Positions 16,663 through 24,896 of a stretch of 30,283 nucleotides of DNA are shown here, one piece after another. The notes below the pieces were generated by a model. The model was not told the origin of the DNA. It searched no databases and saw nothing but the letters and a program-made list of their open reading frames with translations. The DNA comes from a virus, in IMG/VR virus record IMGVR_UViG_3300031602_000022, positions 1-30,283 of that record, one strand, 5' to 3'. Both the position numbers and the translations under genes were made by a program. The first letter of the stretch is position 1; every line of letters starts with the position of its first letter.

Positions 16663-17367
16663 CTACTTACCCCCAGTTTGTGTGGTCTCTTTAGGTGCAA
16701 CACCAGAGAACAAACCAATGCGTTGTGCAAGGGCTGTGTACTGTGAGTCTGCTTCAGCCTGCTTCTGCTGCTGTTGTGCCTGACCAATCATACCTAAGGT
16801 TTGTGCGCCTTGACCCTGCATACCCATAGCTTGACCCATGTTCTGAGTCTGCATCTGTTGAGCCTGTTGATCAATGCCAGCGAAGTTAGCTGCCAGCCCT
16901 TGTTCAATACTTGACTGATTAATGCTCTGACGAGAACCACCAAGACCACCTGACTGCCCAGCTGCTGCCTGTGAAGTGCCAAGTGCACCTTGGGCTTGCT
17001 GGAGTGAAGCTGCTCGTTGACCTGACAGGTCTACTGGCTGATTAGCAATACCCATCATAGAGTTTGCAAGTTGAGTTTGATTACCTGCTGCTGCAATTCC
17101 AGCTGCCTGAGCATCCTCACCTACATCAGTGAACCCTGCAACCTGACCTAGTTGACCGGAGTCATATAGACCCTTAGCATCGCCAAGCATCTCCTTAATC
17201 TCAGGCTTATACTCTGTGGCAAAACCAGAGGTAGTTGTCTTTGGACCACCACCACCGCAGTGTGCTATATCTTCTTCAGCATGGTATGTTACTTCACCAT
17301 GTTCTAGTACTTCACCAGTGGAAAGGCTGAATACCATGCCATCATAAATCTTTGTTAGTTTAGACAT
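16663..17367 (-). CDS. Gln/Gly/Ala-rich internal virion protein, T7 gp14-like position (234 aa)
   Basis: The N-terminus (residues about 1-35) looks folded: a KIYDGMVFSLSTGEVLEHGEV beta-hairpin-like segment. A GGGGPKTTTSG linker follows, then a long Gln/Ala/Gly-rich helical region (residues about 50-215) with repeated QAQ/QQ patterns such as QQAQQMQTQNMG. This composition resembles internal core or ejection proteins of podoviruses. ATG 17367 is chosen over the adjacent TTG at 17370 because AAAGGAGACC sits at the right distance. The start overlaps the end of the GNAT-like gene by eight bases. The gp14-like label is positional only. Confidence 0.65.
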   Translation of the reverse strand: MSKLTKIYDGMVFSLSTGEVLEHGEVTYHAEEDIAHCGGGGPKTTTSGFATEYKPEIKEMLGDAKGLYDSGQLGQVAGFTDVGEDAQAAGIAAAGNQTQLANSMMGIANQPVDLSGQRAASLQQAQGALGTSQAAAGQSGGLGGSRQSINQSSIEQGLAANFAGIDQQAQQMQTQNMGQAMGMQGQGAQTLGMIGQAQQQQKQAEADSQYTALAQRIGLFSGVAPKETTQTGGK

Positions 17368-17800
17368 CAAAGGTCTCCTTTAAACTTAATCTCATTGTTG
17401 TGTAACGTTCTTTCCAACCAGCTTTCTCAAGTGGTTTAAGTAGTCCTCGTCTGCCTGTGAACTCCAAGCAGTCAATTTGAGGGAACTTACTCATCTGTGC
17501 AGCGAACTCAGTGGTCCACTCAGACATCTTGTCATTGGTCTTTCCACCAAGAGTTATGATGTGAAGTGACACGAAGTTGTTGTACTGTATTAGTCTTGTA
17601 GTTCCAATCGCAACAAGATCACCATCATCAAAGACCTCCCATACATGGAAGTTCTGAGGGTCTGATATAGCTCCTTGGATTATCTGTTGTGTAGTCCACT
17701 CACCAGAACTGTGCACTAAGGCAGAGTCTATCTGTGGTTTTAGTTCATTATACTTAGTCAGTATATCTTCACCCACTACTTGCGTGATCTCAATTGACAT
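17360..17800 (-). CDS. GNAT-fold protein, T7 gp13-like (146 aa)
   Basis: The pattern fits a small GNAT acetyltransferase fold: central strands FHVWEVFDDGDLVAIGTTRL and FVSLHIITLGGK, a helix (MSEWTTEFAAQMSKF), then CLEFTGRRGLLKPLEKAGW and a final strand YTTMRLSL. The 'GRRG-L-KPLEKAGW' end is the usual C-terminal GNAT feature. T7 gp13, an internal virion assembly protein, has a comparable shape (RFLKTIGA...EEYTR), and the gene sits just before the ejection genes as gp13 does. A virion-assembly role is therefore more likely than free acetyltransferase activity, but acetyl-CoA binding cannot be excluded. Confidence 0.65.
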   Translation of the reverse strand: MSIEITQVVGEDILTKYNELKPQIDSALVHSSGEWTTQQIIQGAISDPQNFHVWEVFDDGDLVAIGTTRLIQYNNFVSLHIITLGGKTNDKMSEWTTEFAAQMSKFPQIDCLEFTGRRGLLKPLEKAGWKERYTTMRLSLKETFDV

Positions 17801-17814
17801 TATTGTTTAGTCCT

Positions 17815-18189
17815 CTATGCAGGTGGCGTAGGCCACACTGGGTTCTCTGTTGGTGTGTAAGTTGAAGGTAAGTCTCTTAGATCCTGACGGTATGTTAACC
17901 ATGCATCTAGGTCTAAATGAGGGTAGTCTGCGATAGATGCTCTCCAATCAGAACTAGCTAGCAACCTATTTCTTATAGACCTAATAGCATCTTCATCAAC
18001 ATTGAGATCAACCGCAATAGCATCGTGGAGAAGAGTACCATCACTTTGCCACACGTACTCATTGAAGTTTTCTTCAGTCACCCCAACGGGGACATTTATC
18101 TCCTTAACGTCATCTGAGGGAGCCGATATGGCATTCTCATGCAAATTCCAAGTGGCTACTCTTGAGCTGCTATCTATTTGTATATACAT
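17815..18189 (-). CDS. Tail fibre assembly chaperone (copy 1, 124 aa)
   Basis: Directly downstream of the 880-residue fibre gene. The N-terminal part (MYIQIDSSSRVATWNL ... VTEENFNEYVWQSDGTLLH) has the strand-rich form of small fibre-assembly proteins. The C-terminal part (RNRLLASSDWR ... LDLDAWLTYRQDLRDLP) closely fits the phage tail assembly chaperone pattern, in which 'SDW' is followed by 'W..YRQ.LRDLP'. Its likely job is to help fold or attach the fibre made from the preceding gene. It is paralogous to the 110-residue protein at 28855-29187: both begin M-IQID and share GV-EEN--EY-W---GT--H. Confidence 0.8.
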   Translation of the reverse strand: MYIQIDSSSRVATWNLHENAISAPSDDVKEINVPVGVTEENFNEYVWQSDGTLLHDAIAVDLNVDEDAIRSIRNRLLASSDWRASIADYPHLDLDAWLTYRQDLRDLPSTYTPTENPVWPTPPA

Positions 18190-18200
18190 ATAATGTCTCC

Positions 18201-18518
18201 TTAGCTATATAGTCTAACCCATTTTATACTACCACCTGAGTAAACATTGTTGTTATTCCCCGTCTTTAATGAGCGAAGGTAAGGAGTCCCTGTACAATAA
18301 GCTAGACCTGCTGTGGTGGCAGCTAGATATGCGATACCATCATCATCAGATGTAGAGTTATCCCAACCTTTTACGTTATTGAGTGTGCAACCTCGACTAA
18401 AGTCTTGGAAGTAATACCAACCAGCACCCCCCGAACCCAAGCTCAAGGTTACAAAACCACCATTCGTATTACCAGTCATTACTGACGTAGTTAGGCTAGC
18501 TTGAGTGGGTAGTTTCCA
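18201..18518 (-). repeat. Fibre-tip domain, copy 1 (C-terminus of the 880-aa fibre)
   Basis: Codons 776-880. Landmarks shared in order with the copy at 29199-29498 are: a KLP/GLP start, a TT-rich strand, GG-GWYYF followed by F and a basic-Gly turn, a GW, an AxGTPxL-like CTGTPYL, then a N-rich loop and a GxxIKWxxL end. A compact beta-rich receptor-binding tip is the likely meaning. Confidence 0.75.
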
Positions 18519-20843
18519 AATATCCTCAAGGGCTACCTTGGTTCCACCACCAGCTGGGTTTGACACAGATGCATAACCAACACCACCTGCACCACCGGGG
18601 GTGACAGCAGCAGTTAAAGCAGCGGAGGGTACAGTTGGGGCTGCACCACCGGAGCCTATAGTGAACTTAACACTTAAAGCTCCAGATGGTATTGAGGTTA
18701 TACTCAGTGTAGTTCCCGCACCACCTCCATTATTAGTAATAGCAATAGGTGAACCGTTGAACCCGGAAGCACCCCCAGAACCACCACCAGAACCATAAGA
18801 ACCTACCCCTGTGTTGGAGCTTGGGGTTGATGGTGTTCCACCAGCTCCTCCCGGAGCCTTGGATGATGCATCACCTGAAGCACCGTACCCATATCTAATG
18901 TTTGACTGAACAGACCACACTGCACCTGAACCACCTGTTGTTGTGTAACCACCAAGACTTGTACCAGTTCCATCAGTACTTGCATAGAACGCTACAGATG
19001 TAGGTGAACCTGCGTTGCCATTTACCTTCCAAGAGGCAGGTCGGTCACCTGCGGCATTACTTGAACCACTACCACCACCTGCTATAATAGTTATATCAAG
19101 GGCTGTTGTAGTGACACCCAGCTGATACACATGTGAGCCTACTGTTGTGTACTCTGTGACTGCTCCGGGTGAACCTGTGAATATGTCCACACCGATAAGT
19201 CGGAAGGTACCTGCGGAATCCATAAGGATAGATGAGGTTGGTGATGATATTGCAAAGCCAGCTATATCAGTGCCTGAGGCTGAGGTTCCACGACCATAGA
19301 AAGCACCATGTGCCCCATCCGTTAATGAAGTCTTGTTGAAGATTATACCTGAGCTATCCCCAGTGAACTCCACGTTTTCAGACAGAGTTATCTTATCTGC
19401 AGTGACAGCACCAGCCGCTATAAGATCTGCTGTGAGGGAGCCTGAGCTTATCTCGTTAGCAGTTATACTACTGGCAGTTATCTTAACAGCATCGATAGAT
19501 CCTGTTGTTACTTTACCGCCATCGATAGTTGTTGTACCACTAGTGTAGATATTATCAGTTATCACTTGAGCAGCGGCTGCCGCAGTACCTGAAGCATCAC
19601 TAGCTGCCTCTGCTGCAGCCTGTGCAGCATTAGCTTTAGTCGTTGCATCCAGTATAGCTCTGGCTTCCTCTGCCGTGACTATGCCATCTGCGTAAGCCTC
19701 AGCAGTTGTCTGAGCTAAGTCAGCTTTAGTCTGTGCAGCAATAGCAGCAGCATTTATAGCAGCCACCTGCGCAGCAGCAGCAGAACCTATTGGATCACTG
19801 GCAGCTTGAGCAGCCGCAGCAGCACCTGCAACGTCACTAGCTAACTCCGCAGCAGCTTGTGCCGCGTTAGCCTTAGTTGTTGCATCGAGTATAGCCCTAG
19901 CTTCTTCAGCTGTTACTATACCATCAGCATAAGCTTCAGCAGTTGTCTGGGCTAAATCAGCCTTGGTTTGAGCTGCTAACGCTGAAGCACTTATAGCTGC
20001 TACCTGAGCGGCTGCTGCAGCACCTAATACGTCTGAAGCAGCCTCTGCAGCGGCTTGAGCAGCATTAGCCTTAGTTGTTGCATCTAATATAGCTCTGGCT
20101 TCTTCAGCGGTCACTATACCATCGGCATAAGCCTCAGCAGTTGCCTGAGCTAAGTCAGCTTTAGTCTGTGCAGCAAGGGCGGCAGCAGCTATGGCTGCCA
20201 GCTGAGCAGACACTGCAGCACCTACCGGATCTGCACCTACAGTTGAGTAGTTAATAGCGTTACCGCCAGATACAACTAACTTAGTTGCGTCAATAGAGGT
20301 TGCAGCTATATGCTGTGCAGCTACGGTCCCATCAACGATAAGGTTACCATCAATGAATGAAGCTGGAGGTGACCACACATCAGCTCCACCTGAACGCTTA
20401 AGAGTGCCGTACAACTTACCGTCATCGTATGTGATGACCACTGTTGTGCCATAACCAAACTCTTTCTGGTTAGTATATGCTCTTCCAGTGAAGTTAGAGA
20501 CAGCAACCACCGCATCAGCGATCCATGTGGAATCCCCAAGGGTTGGCATGTTGTACCCTGATTTAGTATAGGTTACAAAGGGTATTCCACCGTCTTTCGC
20601 CTGCACTGGGTATATCTGCCACTCGGAAGTGACACCATCTATGAGATACCTCTCAGCTATCCAATAGGCTGTTGAAGGTGCAGCTCCATTAGTTAGTATC
20701 CAAGTTACCCCAGTTCCGGGGTTAGTCGGGTCACCCATCTCCGAGAATAATCCGGGAATATCAGAGTAGTACCTTGTGAAGGTTGGACTACTACCGTCTA
20801 TAACATCATATATTGTAAGTGCAGCTCTACCTGTTCTACTCAT
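18201..20843 (-). CDS. Long tail fibre with 66-residue repeats and glycine-rich tip (880 aa)
   Basis: Probable host-recognition fibre. The N-terminus (MSRTGRAALTIYDVIDGSSP) is shared with the next fibre upstream and probably docks to the tail. Residues about 160-200 carry IDGNLIVDGTVAAQHI-type tail motifs. Residues 211-426 contain three tandem alanine-rich repeats (QTKADLAQxTAEAYADGIVT...) forming a likely coiled shaft. Residues about 430-490 carry repeated 'G-ITA--I' motifs. Residues about 585-770 are highly glycine-rich (GGAGG, GSGGGSGG), reminiscent of polyglycine-II adhesin tips. Residues 776-880 are a folded tip (GGAGWYYF ... GTPYLRS ... GSIKW) that recurs in the 123-residue gene near 29.4 kb. 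The start has a perfect AAGGAGG site. Its own chaperone gene follows. Confidence 0.85.
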   Translation of the reverse strand: MSRTGRAALTIYDVIDGSSPTFTRYYSDIPGLFSEMGDPTNPGTGVTWILTNGAAPSTAYWIAERYLIDGVTSEWQIYPVQAKDGGIPFVTYTKSGYNMPTLGDSTWIADAVVAVSNFTGRAYTNQKEFGYGTTVVITYDDGKLYGTLKRSGGADVWSPPASFIDGNLIVDGTVAAQHIAATSIDATKLVVSGGNAINYSTVGADPVGAAVSAQLAAIAAAALAAQTKADLAQATAEAYADGIVTAEEARAILDATTKANAAQAAAEAASDVLGAAAAAQVAAISASALAAQTKADLAQTTAEAYADGIVTAEEARAILDATTKANAAQAAAELASDVAGAAAAAQAASDPIGSAAAAQVAAINAAAIAAQTKADLAQTTAEAYADGIVTAEEARAILDATTKANAAQAAAEAASDASGTAAAAAQVITDNIYTSGTTTIDGGKVTTGSIDAVKITASSITANEISSGSLTADLIAAGAVTADKITLSENVEFTGDSSGIIFNKTSLTDGAHGAFYGRGTSASGTDIAGFAISSPTSSILMDSAGTFRLIGVDIFTGSPGAVTEYTTVGSHVYQLGVTTTALDITIIAGGGSGSSNAAGDRPASWKVNGNAGSPTSVAFYASTDGTGTSLGGYTTTGGSGAVWSVQSNIRYGYGASGDASSKAPGGAGGTPSTPSSNTGVGSYGSGGGSGGASGFNGSPIAITNNGGGAGTTLSITSIPSGALSVKFTIGSGGAAPTVPSAALTAAVTPGGAGGVGYASVSNPAGGGTKVALEDIWKLPTQASLTTSVMTGNTNGGFVTLSLGSGGAGWYYFQDFSRGCTLNNVKGWDNSTSDDDGIAYLAATTAGLAYCTGTPYLRSLKTGNNNNVYSGGSIKWVRLYS
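19566..20213 (-). repeat. Three tandem ~66-codon repeats in the fibre shaft
   Basis: Codons 211-426 of the 880-residue fibre hold three copies of a unit built on QTKADLAQ, then AYADGIVTAEEARAILDA, then TTKANAAQAAAE. The QTKAD start falls at residues 226, 292 and 371. The period is therefore 66 residues, then 79 because of a 13-residue insert (around AASDPIGS). The copies are nearly identical in protein but differ at many third codon positions, which points to old duplication with selection on the protein. Confidence 0.9.
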
Positions 20844-20852
20844 AAGACCTCC

Positions 20853-21992
20853 TTAGTGCACAGTCACTGTCACTTCACATGAGAATTGAGTTGAGCTGTT
20901 GTCAGCTATATCGGTAGCTCCCACTACAAGGGTGTTTGCCCCAAGACCATCTGAGGTCACACCACCAGATGCAACTACGTCTCGTGTTCCTGATGACACC
21001 CGTACATCCGCAGAGGTACCACCAGCGTCCACACGTTGCCAGTTGTAGCTGACAGATGTCTGACCTGAGAGTGTACCCACATGAGACACTGATGCACCAT
21101 TAATCATATCGTAGATGTTGCAGGTAATAACCTTATCACTACCTGTGTTGTTCTTAAAGATACTTCCATCACTTGACACAATGTCAACAACAAGGGCGCT
21201 TGCACCTCGGACACCATCACGTACCCGTACAATAGATACTGAGTCAGAACCTCCGTTGGCTCCGTTCACCCTGATGGTCATTGTGTTGGAGTCTGAGAAG
21301 TTAGCTGCTGAGATAATTATTTGGTCTGTACCTACACCATCCGTATCCAGTGTCTTAGCATAATCAGCACCTGTACCTGAGGCAAGGGTAGTGAAGGCAG
21401 CACCATCAATACTCTTCTGGGCAGTCAGGGTTCCAATGTTACCTTGAGTCTCAACTGTCATAACTATATCAGATTGAACTGAGGGAGACAGTGTTGCAAA
21501 CTCATCATACTGGAAGTACTGCTTTGTGGCTGTCAACTGAACAACAGCACCACCAGTACCTTCAATTGCTTTAGTAAGTGTGAGCGACAAGGTAGTGCTC
21601 TTTAAAGACTGAGATGTATCATTTACAGAGATAGGTATCGTGATCACTGTGGACTTGTTTGTAGTACCTGTGGGGATCGCTGATATAGTTACAGCACCTG
21701 TACCTGCGTGAACTGAAGTGGTCCATCCAGATGAGGATGAAGCCAGTGTACCGTAGCTGAACTTATTGTAGTCTGTGGATCCTACAGATACAGCACTGTT
21801 CTTATAAGTTCCAGCTGCGAATCCCATGAAGATTGACACGGATGTTGTGAAAGCATCTCGCTCTGCTGTTGCAACGTCACCTACTGATGAAGCTGCGAAT
21901 GTGTGGTTCTCGTTAGTCAAGAACGCAGAGATGGGACTACCACCATCTGCTATGTCTGTGATCGTTATTGCACCTGTTGCTATACGACTCAT
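20853..21992 (-). CDS. Tail fibre / tail tip protein with Ig-like C-terminal module (379 aa)
   Basis: A Ser/Thr/Gly-rich, strand-rich protein with no cysteine pair and no signal peptide, typical of phage tail fibres. The N-terminus (MSRIATGAITITDIADGGSP) matches the N-terminus of the 880-residue fibre, so both probably use the same docking site. Residues about 75-140 resemble a beta-sandwich (SYGTLASSSSGW ... STVITIPISV). Residues about 266-379 form an Ig-like module (SSDGSIFKNNTGSD ... VSYNWQRVD ... TSDGLG ... FSCEVTV) that is also present in the adjacent 257-residue protein. The start follows AAGGAGAT. Ten bases separate it from the next fibre gene. Confidence 0.75.
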   Translation of the reverse strand: MSRIATGAITITDIADGGSPISAFLTNENHTFAASSVGDVATAERDAFTTSVSIFMGFAAGTYKNSAVSVGSTDYNKFSYGTLASSSSGWTTSVHAGTGAVTISAIPTGTTNKSTVITIPISVNDTSQSLKSTTLSLTLTKAIEGTGGAVVQLTATKQYFQYDEFATLSPSVQSDIVMTVETQGNIGTLTAQKSIDGAAFTTLASGTGADYAKTLDTDGVGTDQIIISAANFSDSNTMTIRVNGANGGSDSVSIVRVRDGVRGASALVVDIVSSDGSIFKNNTGSDKVITCNIYDMINGASVSHVGTLSGQTSVSYNWQRVDAGGTSADVRVSSGTRDVVASGGVTSDGLGANTLVVGATDIADNSSTQFSCEVTVTVH

Positions 21993-22006
21993 GTTAATCT
22001 CCTTGT

Positions 22007-22780
22007 TTAAGGTATGTTAGATACTTCGCATCGAATAGTTTTAACATTGTCGATATCGTCAGCACTTAGGTTCATCTGTCTAAAGTTTAATGATGCAGTA
22101 GAGTTATTTGTGTCAGCCCTGTGGAAGCTTAGGCTCCTCGACTGACAAGCCACTGCAACTGTATCTGTGTATATTGTACCTAAACCATCGGATACAATGT
22201 TACCGTTTGAGTCAACACAGATAACATCATCAGCTATGGTCCACTTGTACTTGTATGACAGATGGGCAGTGTCATTCTGGAGTTCACCACCTATGTCTAC
22301 ATCAGCACGTAGTATTGTTGAACCTGTGTCATTACGGAATACAGTGCCGTTTGAGGAGTATATACCTACAGAGATAGCACCTGCACCTGAAGTGTAGGTC
22401 CACTCATAGTCTGTTGGATCTGTTGAAGCTATAACTGAACCCCACCAGAGCCCTCTCCAAGGCTTCTGAGTACCACTGGGACTGAAAGGGAGTTCAGAGA
22501 AGGAGACTACCTCATTCTGGTTTGACACAAGGCCTTGCTCGGAGACATTAGTCACTGTATCAGCATACCTGATATGTAGTTGTTTGTTAGCTAATGTCCA
22601 AGAGCCACCACTGAATATCCATAGGTTATTAGTGGCAGCATTATAGTATGTGTCATTCTCCTTATAAGACCCATTAGCTGCTGGATCCACTATACCACTG
22701 TAGCTATTAGCTCCGAAGCCAACGCCCCGTTCGAGGGACCTCAGTCTTCTCTGTAATTCTGTTTCACTTATACTAGCCAT
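22007..22780 (-). CDS. Tail fibre-associated protein with Ig-like module (257 aa)
   Basis: The first 20 residues are a charged helix (ETELQRRLRSLERGVG), which may be the attachment or trimerisation segment. The middle contains KENDTYYNAATNNLWIFSGG and KPWRGLWWGSV ... DYEWTYTSG, the latter a common tail-tip motif. Residues about 135-257 (YSSNGTVFRNDTGS ... LSYKYKWT ... VSDGLG ... IRCEVSN) match the Ig-like module of the 379-residue protein. It has a strong ribosome site (AAGGAGTAGCT). It lies between the nozzle-like protein and the other fibres, so it is probably part of the tail tip or fibre complex. Confidence 0.7.
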   Translation of the reverse strand: MASISETELQRRLRSLERGVGFGANSYSGIVDPAANGSYKENDTYYNAATNNLWIFSGGSWTLANKQLHIRYADTVTNVSEQGLVSNQNEVVSFSELPFSPSGTQKPWRGLWWGSVIASTDPTDYEWTYTSGAGAISVGIYSSNGTVFRNDTGSTILRADVDIGGELQNDTAHLSYKYKWTIADDVICVDSNGNIVSDGLGTIYTDTVAVACQSRSLSFHRADTNNSTASLNFRQMNLSADDIDNVKTIRCEVSNIP

Positions 22781-22794
22781 AGCTACTCCTTAGA

Positions 22795-24363
22795 TTAACG
22801 CCAACTTGTAGGCTTTAAGCTGAATTGAATTGATGTGAGTTTAGGGTTAACTGTTCCAGACATTGTGACACGTACGTTGATGTACCTGCCAGACTGCCTA
22901 ACATCAACCTTGTGTCCAGTTGAAGGGTTAAAGGCTCTTGATGTACTGTTGAAGCCGGTTGTTAAAGCAGAGTCAGAGGTCTTAGCTGAAGTACCAAACA
23001 CTGCAATATTAACAATACCATCGGACTGTGGGTACATAGTGTCAAGGTCTTTATACTGAGCTCTTGCACCTAGGTCATCTTCAGTACGTACGAACCACCC
23101 ATTGGAGACTAACACTGAACTGGATAGCTCCTTAATCGAGTTCGTGTCAGGTGATGTTGCAAAGATGCGTAGTGCACCTTCAACTTCAGTCTCATACATA
23201 TCTGTGATGTTAGGTAGTGATCTGATGTGGACCTTCTGGTCTGCGTAGTTGAACACAAAGGCCTTGTTGCAGCCCGAGCCAGTGGTTCCAGTCTCCCTGA
23301 AACAGAACCAGACTTCTTTGTCTCGGGTCTGTTGGAATACAAAAGACTTATCTTTGTCAGTGCCTTTAACTAGGTCAAACATAGTGTCTTGAAATAGACC
23401 TTTGGCGATGTCTTGCTTCTGGGACTGGCCATCATGGATGTACACACCATAGTTACCTATAACGAGATGCTGTGAGTCACCAATAGTGGTAACACACCTT
23501 GTAGAGTATAGGCCATCATCTTCAAAGATAGAGTCAAAGCCAAGTACAAAGTTATCCCCAGTCTCGTACACACGGACTACTGAGTCTGTCTTGTACGCTA
23601 TGAAGAACTCACCTAACTGTCTACCGTCAAGTATACGTCCCGGAGTCTGAGTCATGAAAGCATCACCAGCTGTGTTGACAAGTGAAGCCTGCCACTGTAC
23701 TCCTGCTATGGAGTCCAACGCAGTCACATGAGAGGACCACACGAAGTCTATGGGGTACGCTGCATCATCACCTAATATTGCTGTATCCTTATCATCATAG
23801 AAGCTCATAGCCACTAGACGGTTCTTGTATGGACGCATAACACGAGCATACTGAGTACCAGCCATAGCTGCCCAATTAGGGAGGTCTATGAGGTTACCTG
23901 CAGTTGTAGCATCTGCTGAGATATACTGTGGGTTACCAGTTCCGGGGTTACAGATGAGTACCCCATTGAACACAAACAATTGTGGTGGGTAGTTATCATC
24001 TATCTCGAAGTTAGCTGCTGCAAGTCCATTGGTAATCTCTATGTTCTGTAAGGTACTAGAATTATATACAAAGACTCGCCCCTTAGTTCCTGTGGGGGAT
24101 ACGGTATCTTTAATGATGTAAGCAATGTTAAGGAATGTGGATCCTGCTGGAGTCCACTGAGTAACAGCTACAGGCTCTCCTGCTGCGTATGCAGAGGGTA
24201 CACCAAAGCCAGCTACAAAGTCATTAACACCCTGCACTGAACCATCTTTTACTCTTATATCAAGACAGTCACTCCAAGCCCCTTGGGGTAGAGAGTGTGC
24301 TGGCATATCTGTGATTAGACCCACAGATGAGAAGTCAATCTCTGGGGTTATTTGAAATGGCAT
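22795..24363 (-). CDS. Tail tubular protein B-like / tail nozzle candidate (522 aa)
   Basis: A 522-residue strand-rich protein. The N-terminus (GLITDMPAHSLPQGAWSDCLDIRVKDGSVQ) fits podovirus tail proteins that begin by wrapping the tail hub. The middle has repeating strand pairs (QHLVIGNYGVYIHDG, EVWFCFRETG) that look like a beta-propeller, and the C-terminus (SGRYINVRVTMSGTVNPKLTSIQFSLK) is a beta-sandwich-like end. Its position just before the fibres and the gp13-like gene agrees with T7 gp12 (nozzle). There is no clear sequence match by eye, so a stopper or tail-needle-like role is possible. The start follows AAGGAGGCT. Confidence 0.6.
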   Translation of the reverse strand: MPFQITPEIDFSSVGLITDMPAHSLPQGAWSDCLDIRVKDGSVQGVNDFVAGFGVPSAYAAGEPVAVTQWTPAGSTFLNIAYIIKDTVSPTGTKGRVFVYNSSTLQNIEITNGLAAANFEIDDNYPPQLFVFNGVLICNPGTGNPQYISADATTAGNLIDLPNWAAMAGTQYARVMRPYKNRLVAMSFYDDKDTAILGDDAAYPIDFVWSSHVTALDSIAGVQWQASLVNTAGDAFMTQTPGRILDGRQLGEFFIAYKTDSVVRVYETGDNFVLGFDSIFEDDGLYSTRCVTTIGDSQHLVIGNYGVYIHDGQSQKQDIAKGLFQDTMFDLVKGTDKDKSFVFQQTRDKEVWFCFRETGTTGSGCNKAFVFNYADQKVHIRSLPNITDMYETEVEGALRIFATSPDTNSIKELSSSVLVSNGWFVRTEDDLGARAQYKDLDTMYPQSDGIVNIAVFGTSAKTSDSALTTGFNSTSRAFNPSTGHKVDVRQSGRYINVRVTMSGTVNPKLTSIQFSLKPTSWR

Positions 24364-24373
24364 TAGAGCCTCC

Positions 24374-24808
24374 TTATTTACGAGCTACGATGCTCTGTCC
24401 AAAATACATACCGACTACTGACATGATTGCATGTGGTAGCCAGACTGGTGTCACCATACCTTTCAAAGATACGTACTCTGTCACAGTGTTTGTGAAGTCA
24501 AAGAACAGTACCTTAAAGCCTGTTGTTACATCTATAGGTACTACTGTACTGAAACCTAAGATAGGTGCAAGTAGTATGAACATAGCCATGCTCATGAATG
24601 AGATTACAAGGAACCTGCGTATCCATTGGGCATTAGGGTTCTGGTGAGCCCTTGCAGCATTGACGCTGTTCTCAGACGCATCGAACCTAGCCATTAGCTG
24701 TTTCTGTTGCTCCGCTTTATCTGCCTGAGCCTGAGCCCACATCTTCATTCCAGCGCCACCTAAGGTGCTGCCCATCATGGTGACAGCTTCCATTGGTAAT
24801 CCAAACAT
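24374..24808 (-). CDS. 3TM-holin-like membrane protein (144 aa)
   Basis: The N-terminal helix (residues about 20-55) is charged and Gln/Ala-rich. A membrane segment follows at about 66-88 (FLVISFMSMAMFILLAPILG), then an amphipathic stretch (VLFFDFTNTVTEYVS) and a second membrane segment at about 122-139 (VWLPHAIMSVVGMYFGQSI), ending in basic ARK. This resembles the 3TM holins of gene transfer agents and marine phages. A role in host lysis is therefore plausible. The start at 24808 has a strong AAGGAGAGG site that lies inside the end of the 27-codon zinc-ribbon gene. Confidence 0.6.
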   Translation of the reverse strand: MFGLPMEAVTMMGSTLGGAGMKMWAQAQADKAEQQKQLMARFDASENSVNAARAHQNPNAQWIRRFLVISFMSMAMFILLAPILGFSTVVPIDVTTGFKVLFFDFTNTVTEYVSLKGMVTPVWLPHAIMSVVGMYFGQSIVARK

Positions 24809-24812
24809 ATTG

Positions 24813-24896
24813 TTACCTCTCCTTCTTACAATTCCTACATACCCTCGAGCCCTTGGCTACGTTGTATGAGTTACATATGGTACATCGTGGGGTCAT
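24813..24896 (-). CDS. 27-residue four-cysteine zinc-ribbon-like miniprotein
   Basis: ATG 24896 overlaps the stop of the preceding 73-codon gene (TAATG), so translation is probably coupled. The frame is open for 27 codons and ends at TAA 24813, filling exactly what would otherwise be the largest gap of the late operon. The peptide is MTPRCTICNSYNVAKG followed by SRVCRNCKKER. Two CxxC knuckles are separated by 11 residues, a minimal zinc-ribbon or zinc-knuckle arrangement, with a basic end. Its last codons double as the ribosome site for the holin-like gene. Function unknown; a regulator or a metal-stabilised virion or lysis peptide are options. Confidence 0.65.
   Translation of the reverse strand: MTPRCTICNSYNVAKGSRVCRNCKKER

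Noticed and set aside
17360-17800. Stand-alone host-modifying acetyltransferase
   Set aside because: The position before the ejection genes and resemblance to T7 gp13 favour a virion assembly role, though enzyme activity is not excluded.
19566-20213. Possible CRISPR-like or satellite repeats
   Set aside because: The period is 198 bases in frame with a fibre gene, and copies differ mainly at third codon positions; these are protein repeats.
18201-22780. Frameshifted single fibre gene split into three
   Set aside because: Each of the three genes has its own strong ribosome site, and two begin with the same docking peptide, so they are separate genes.
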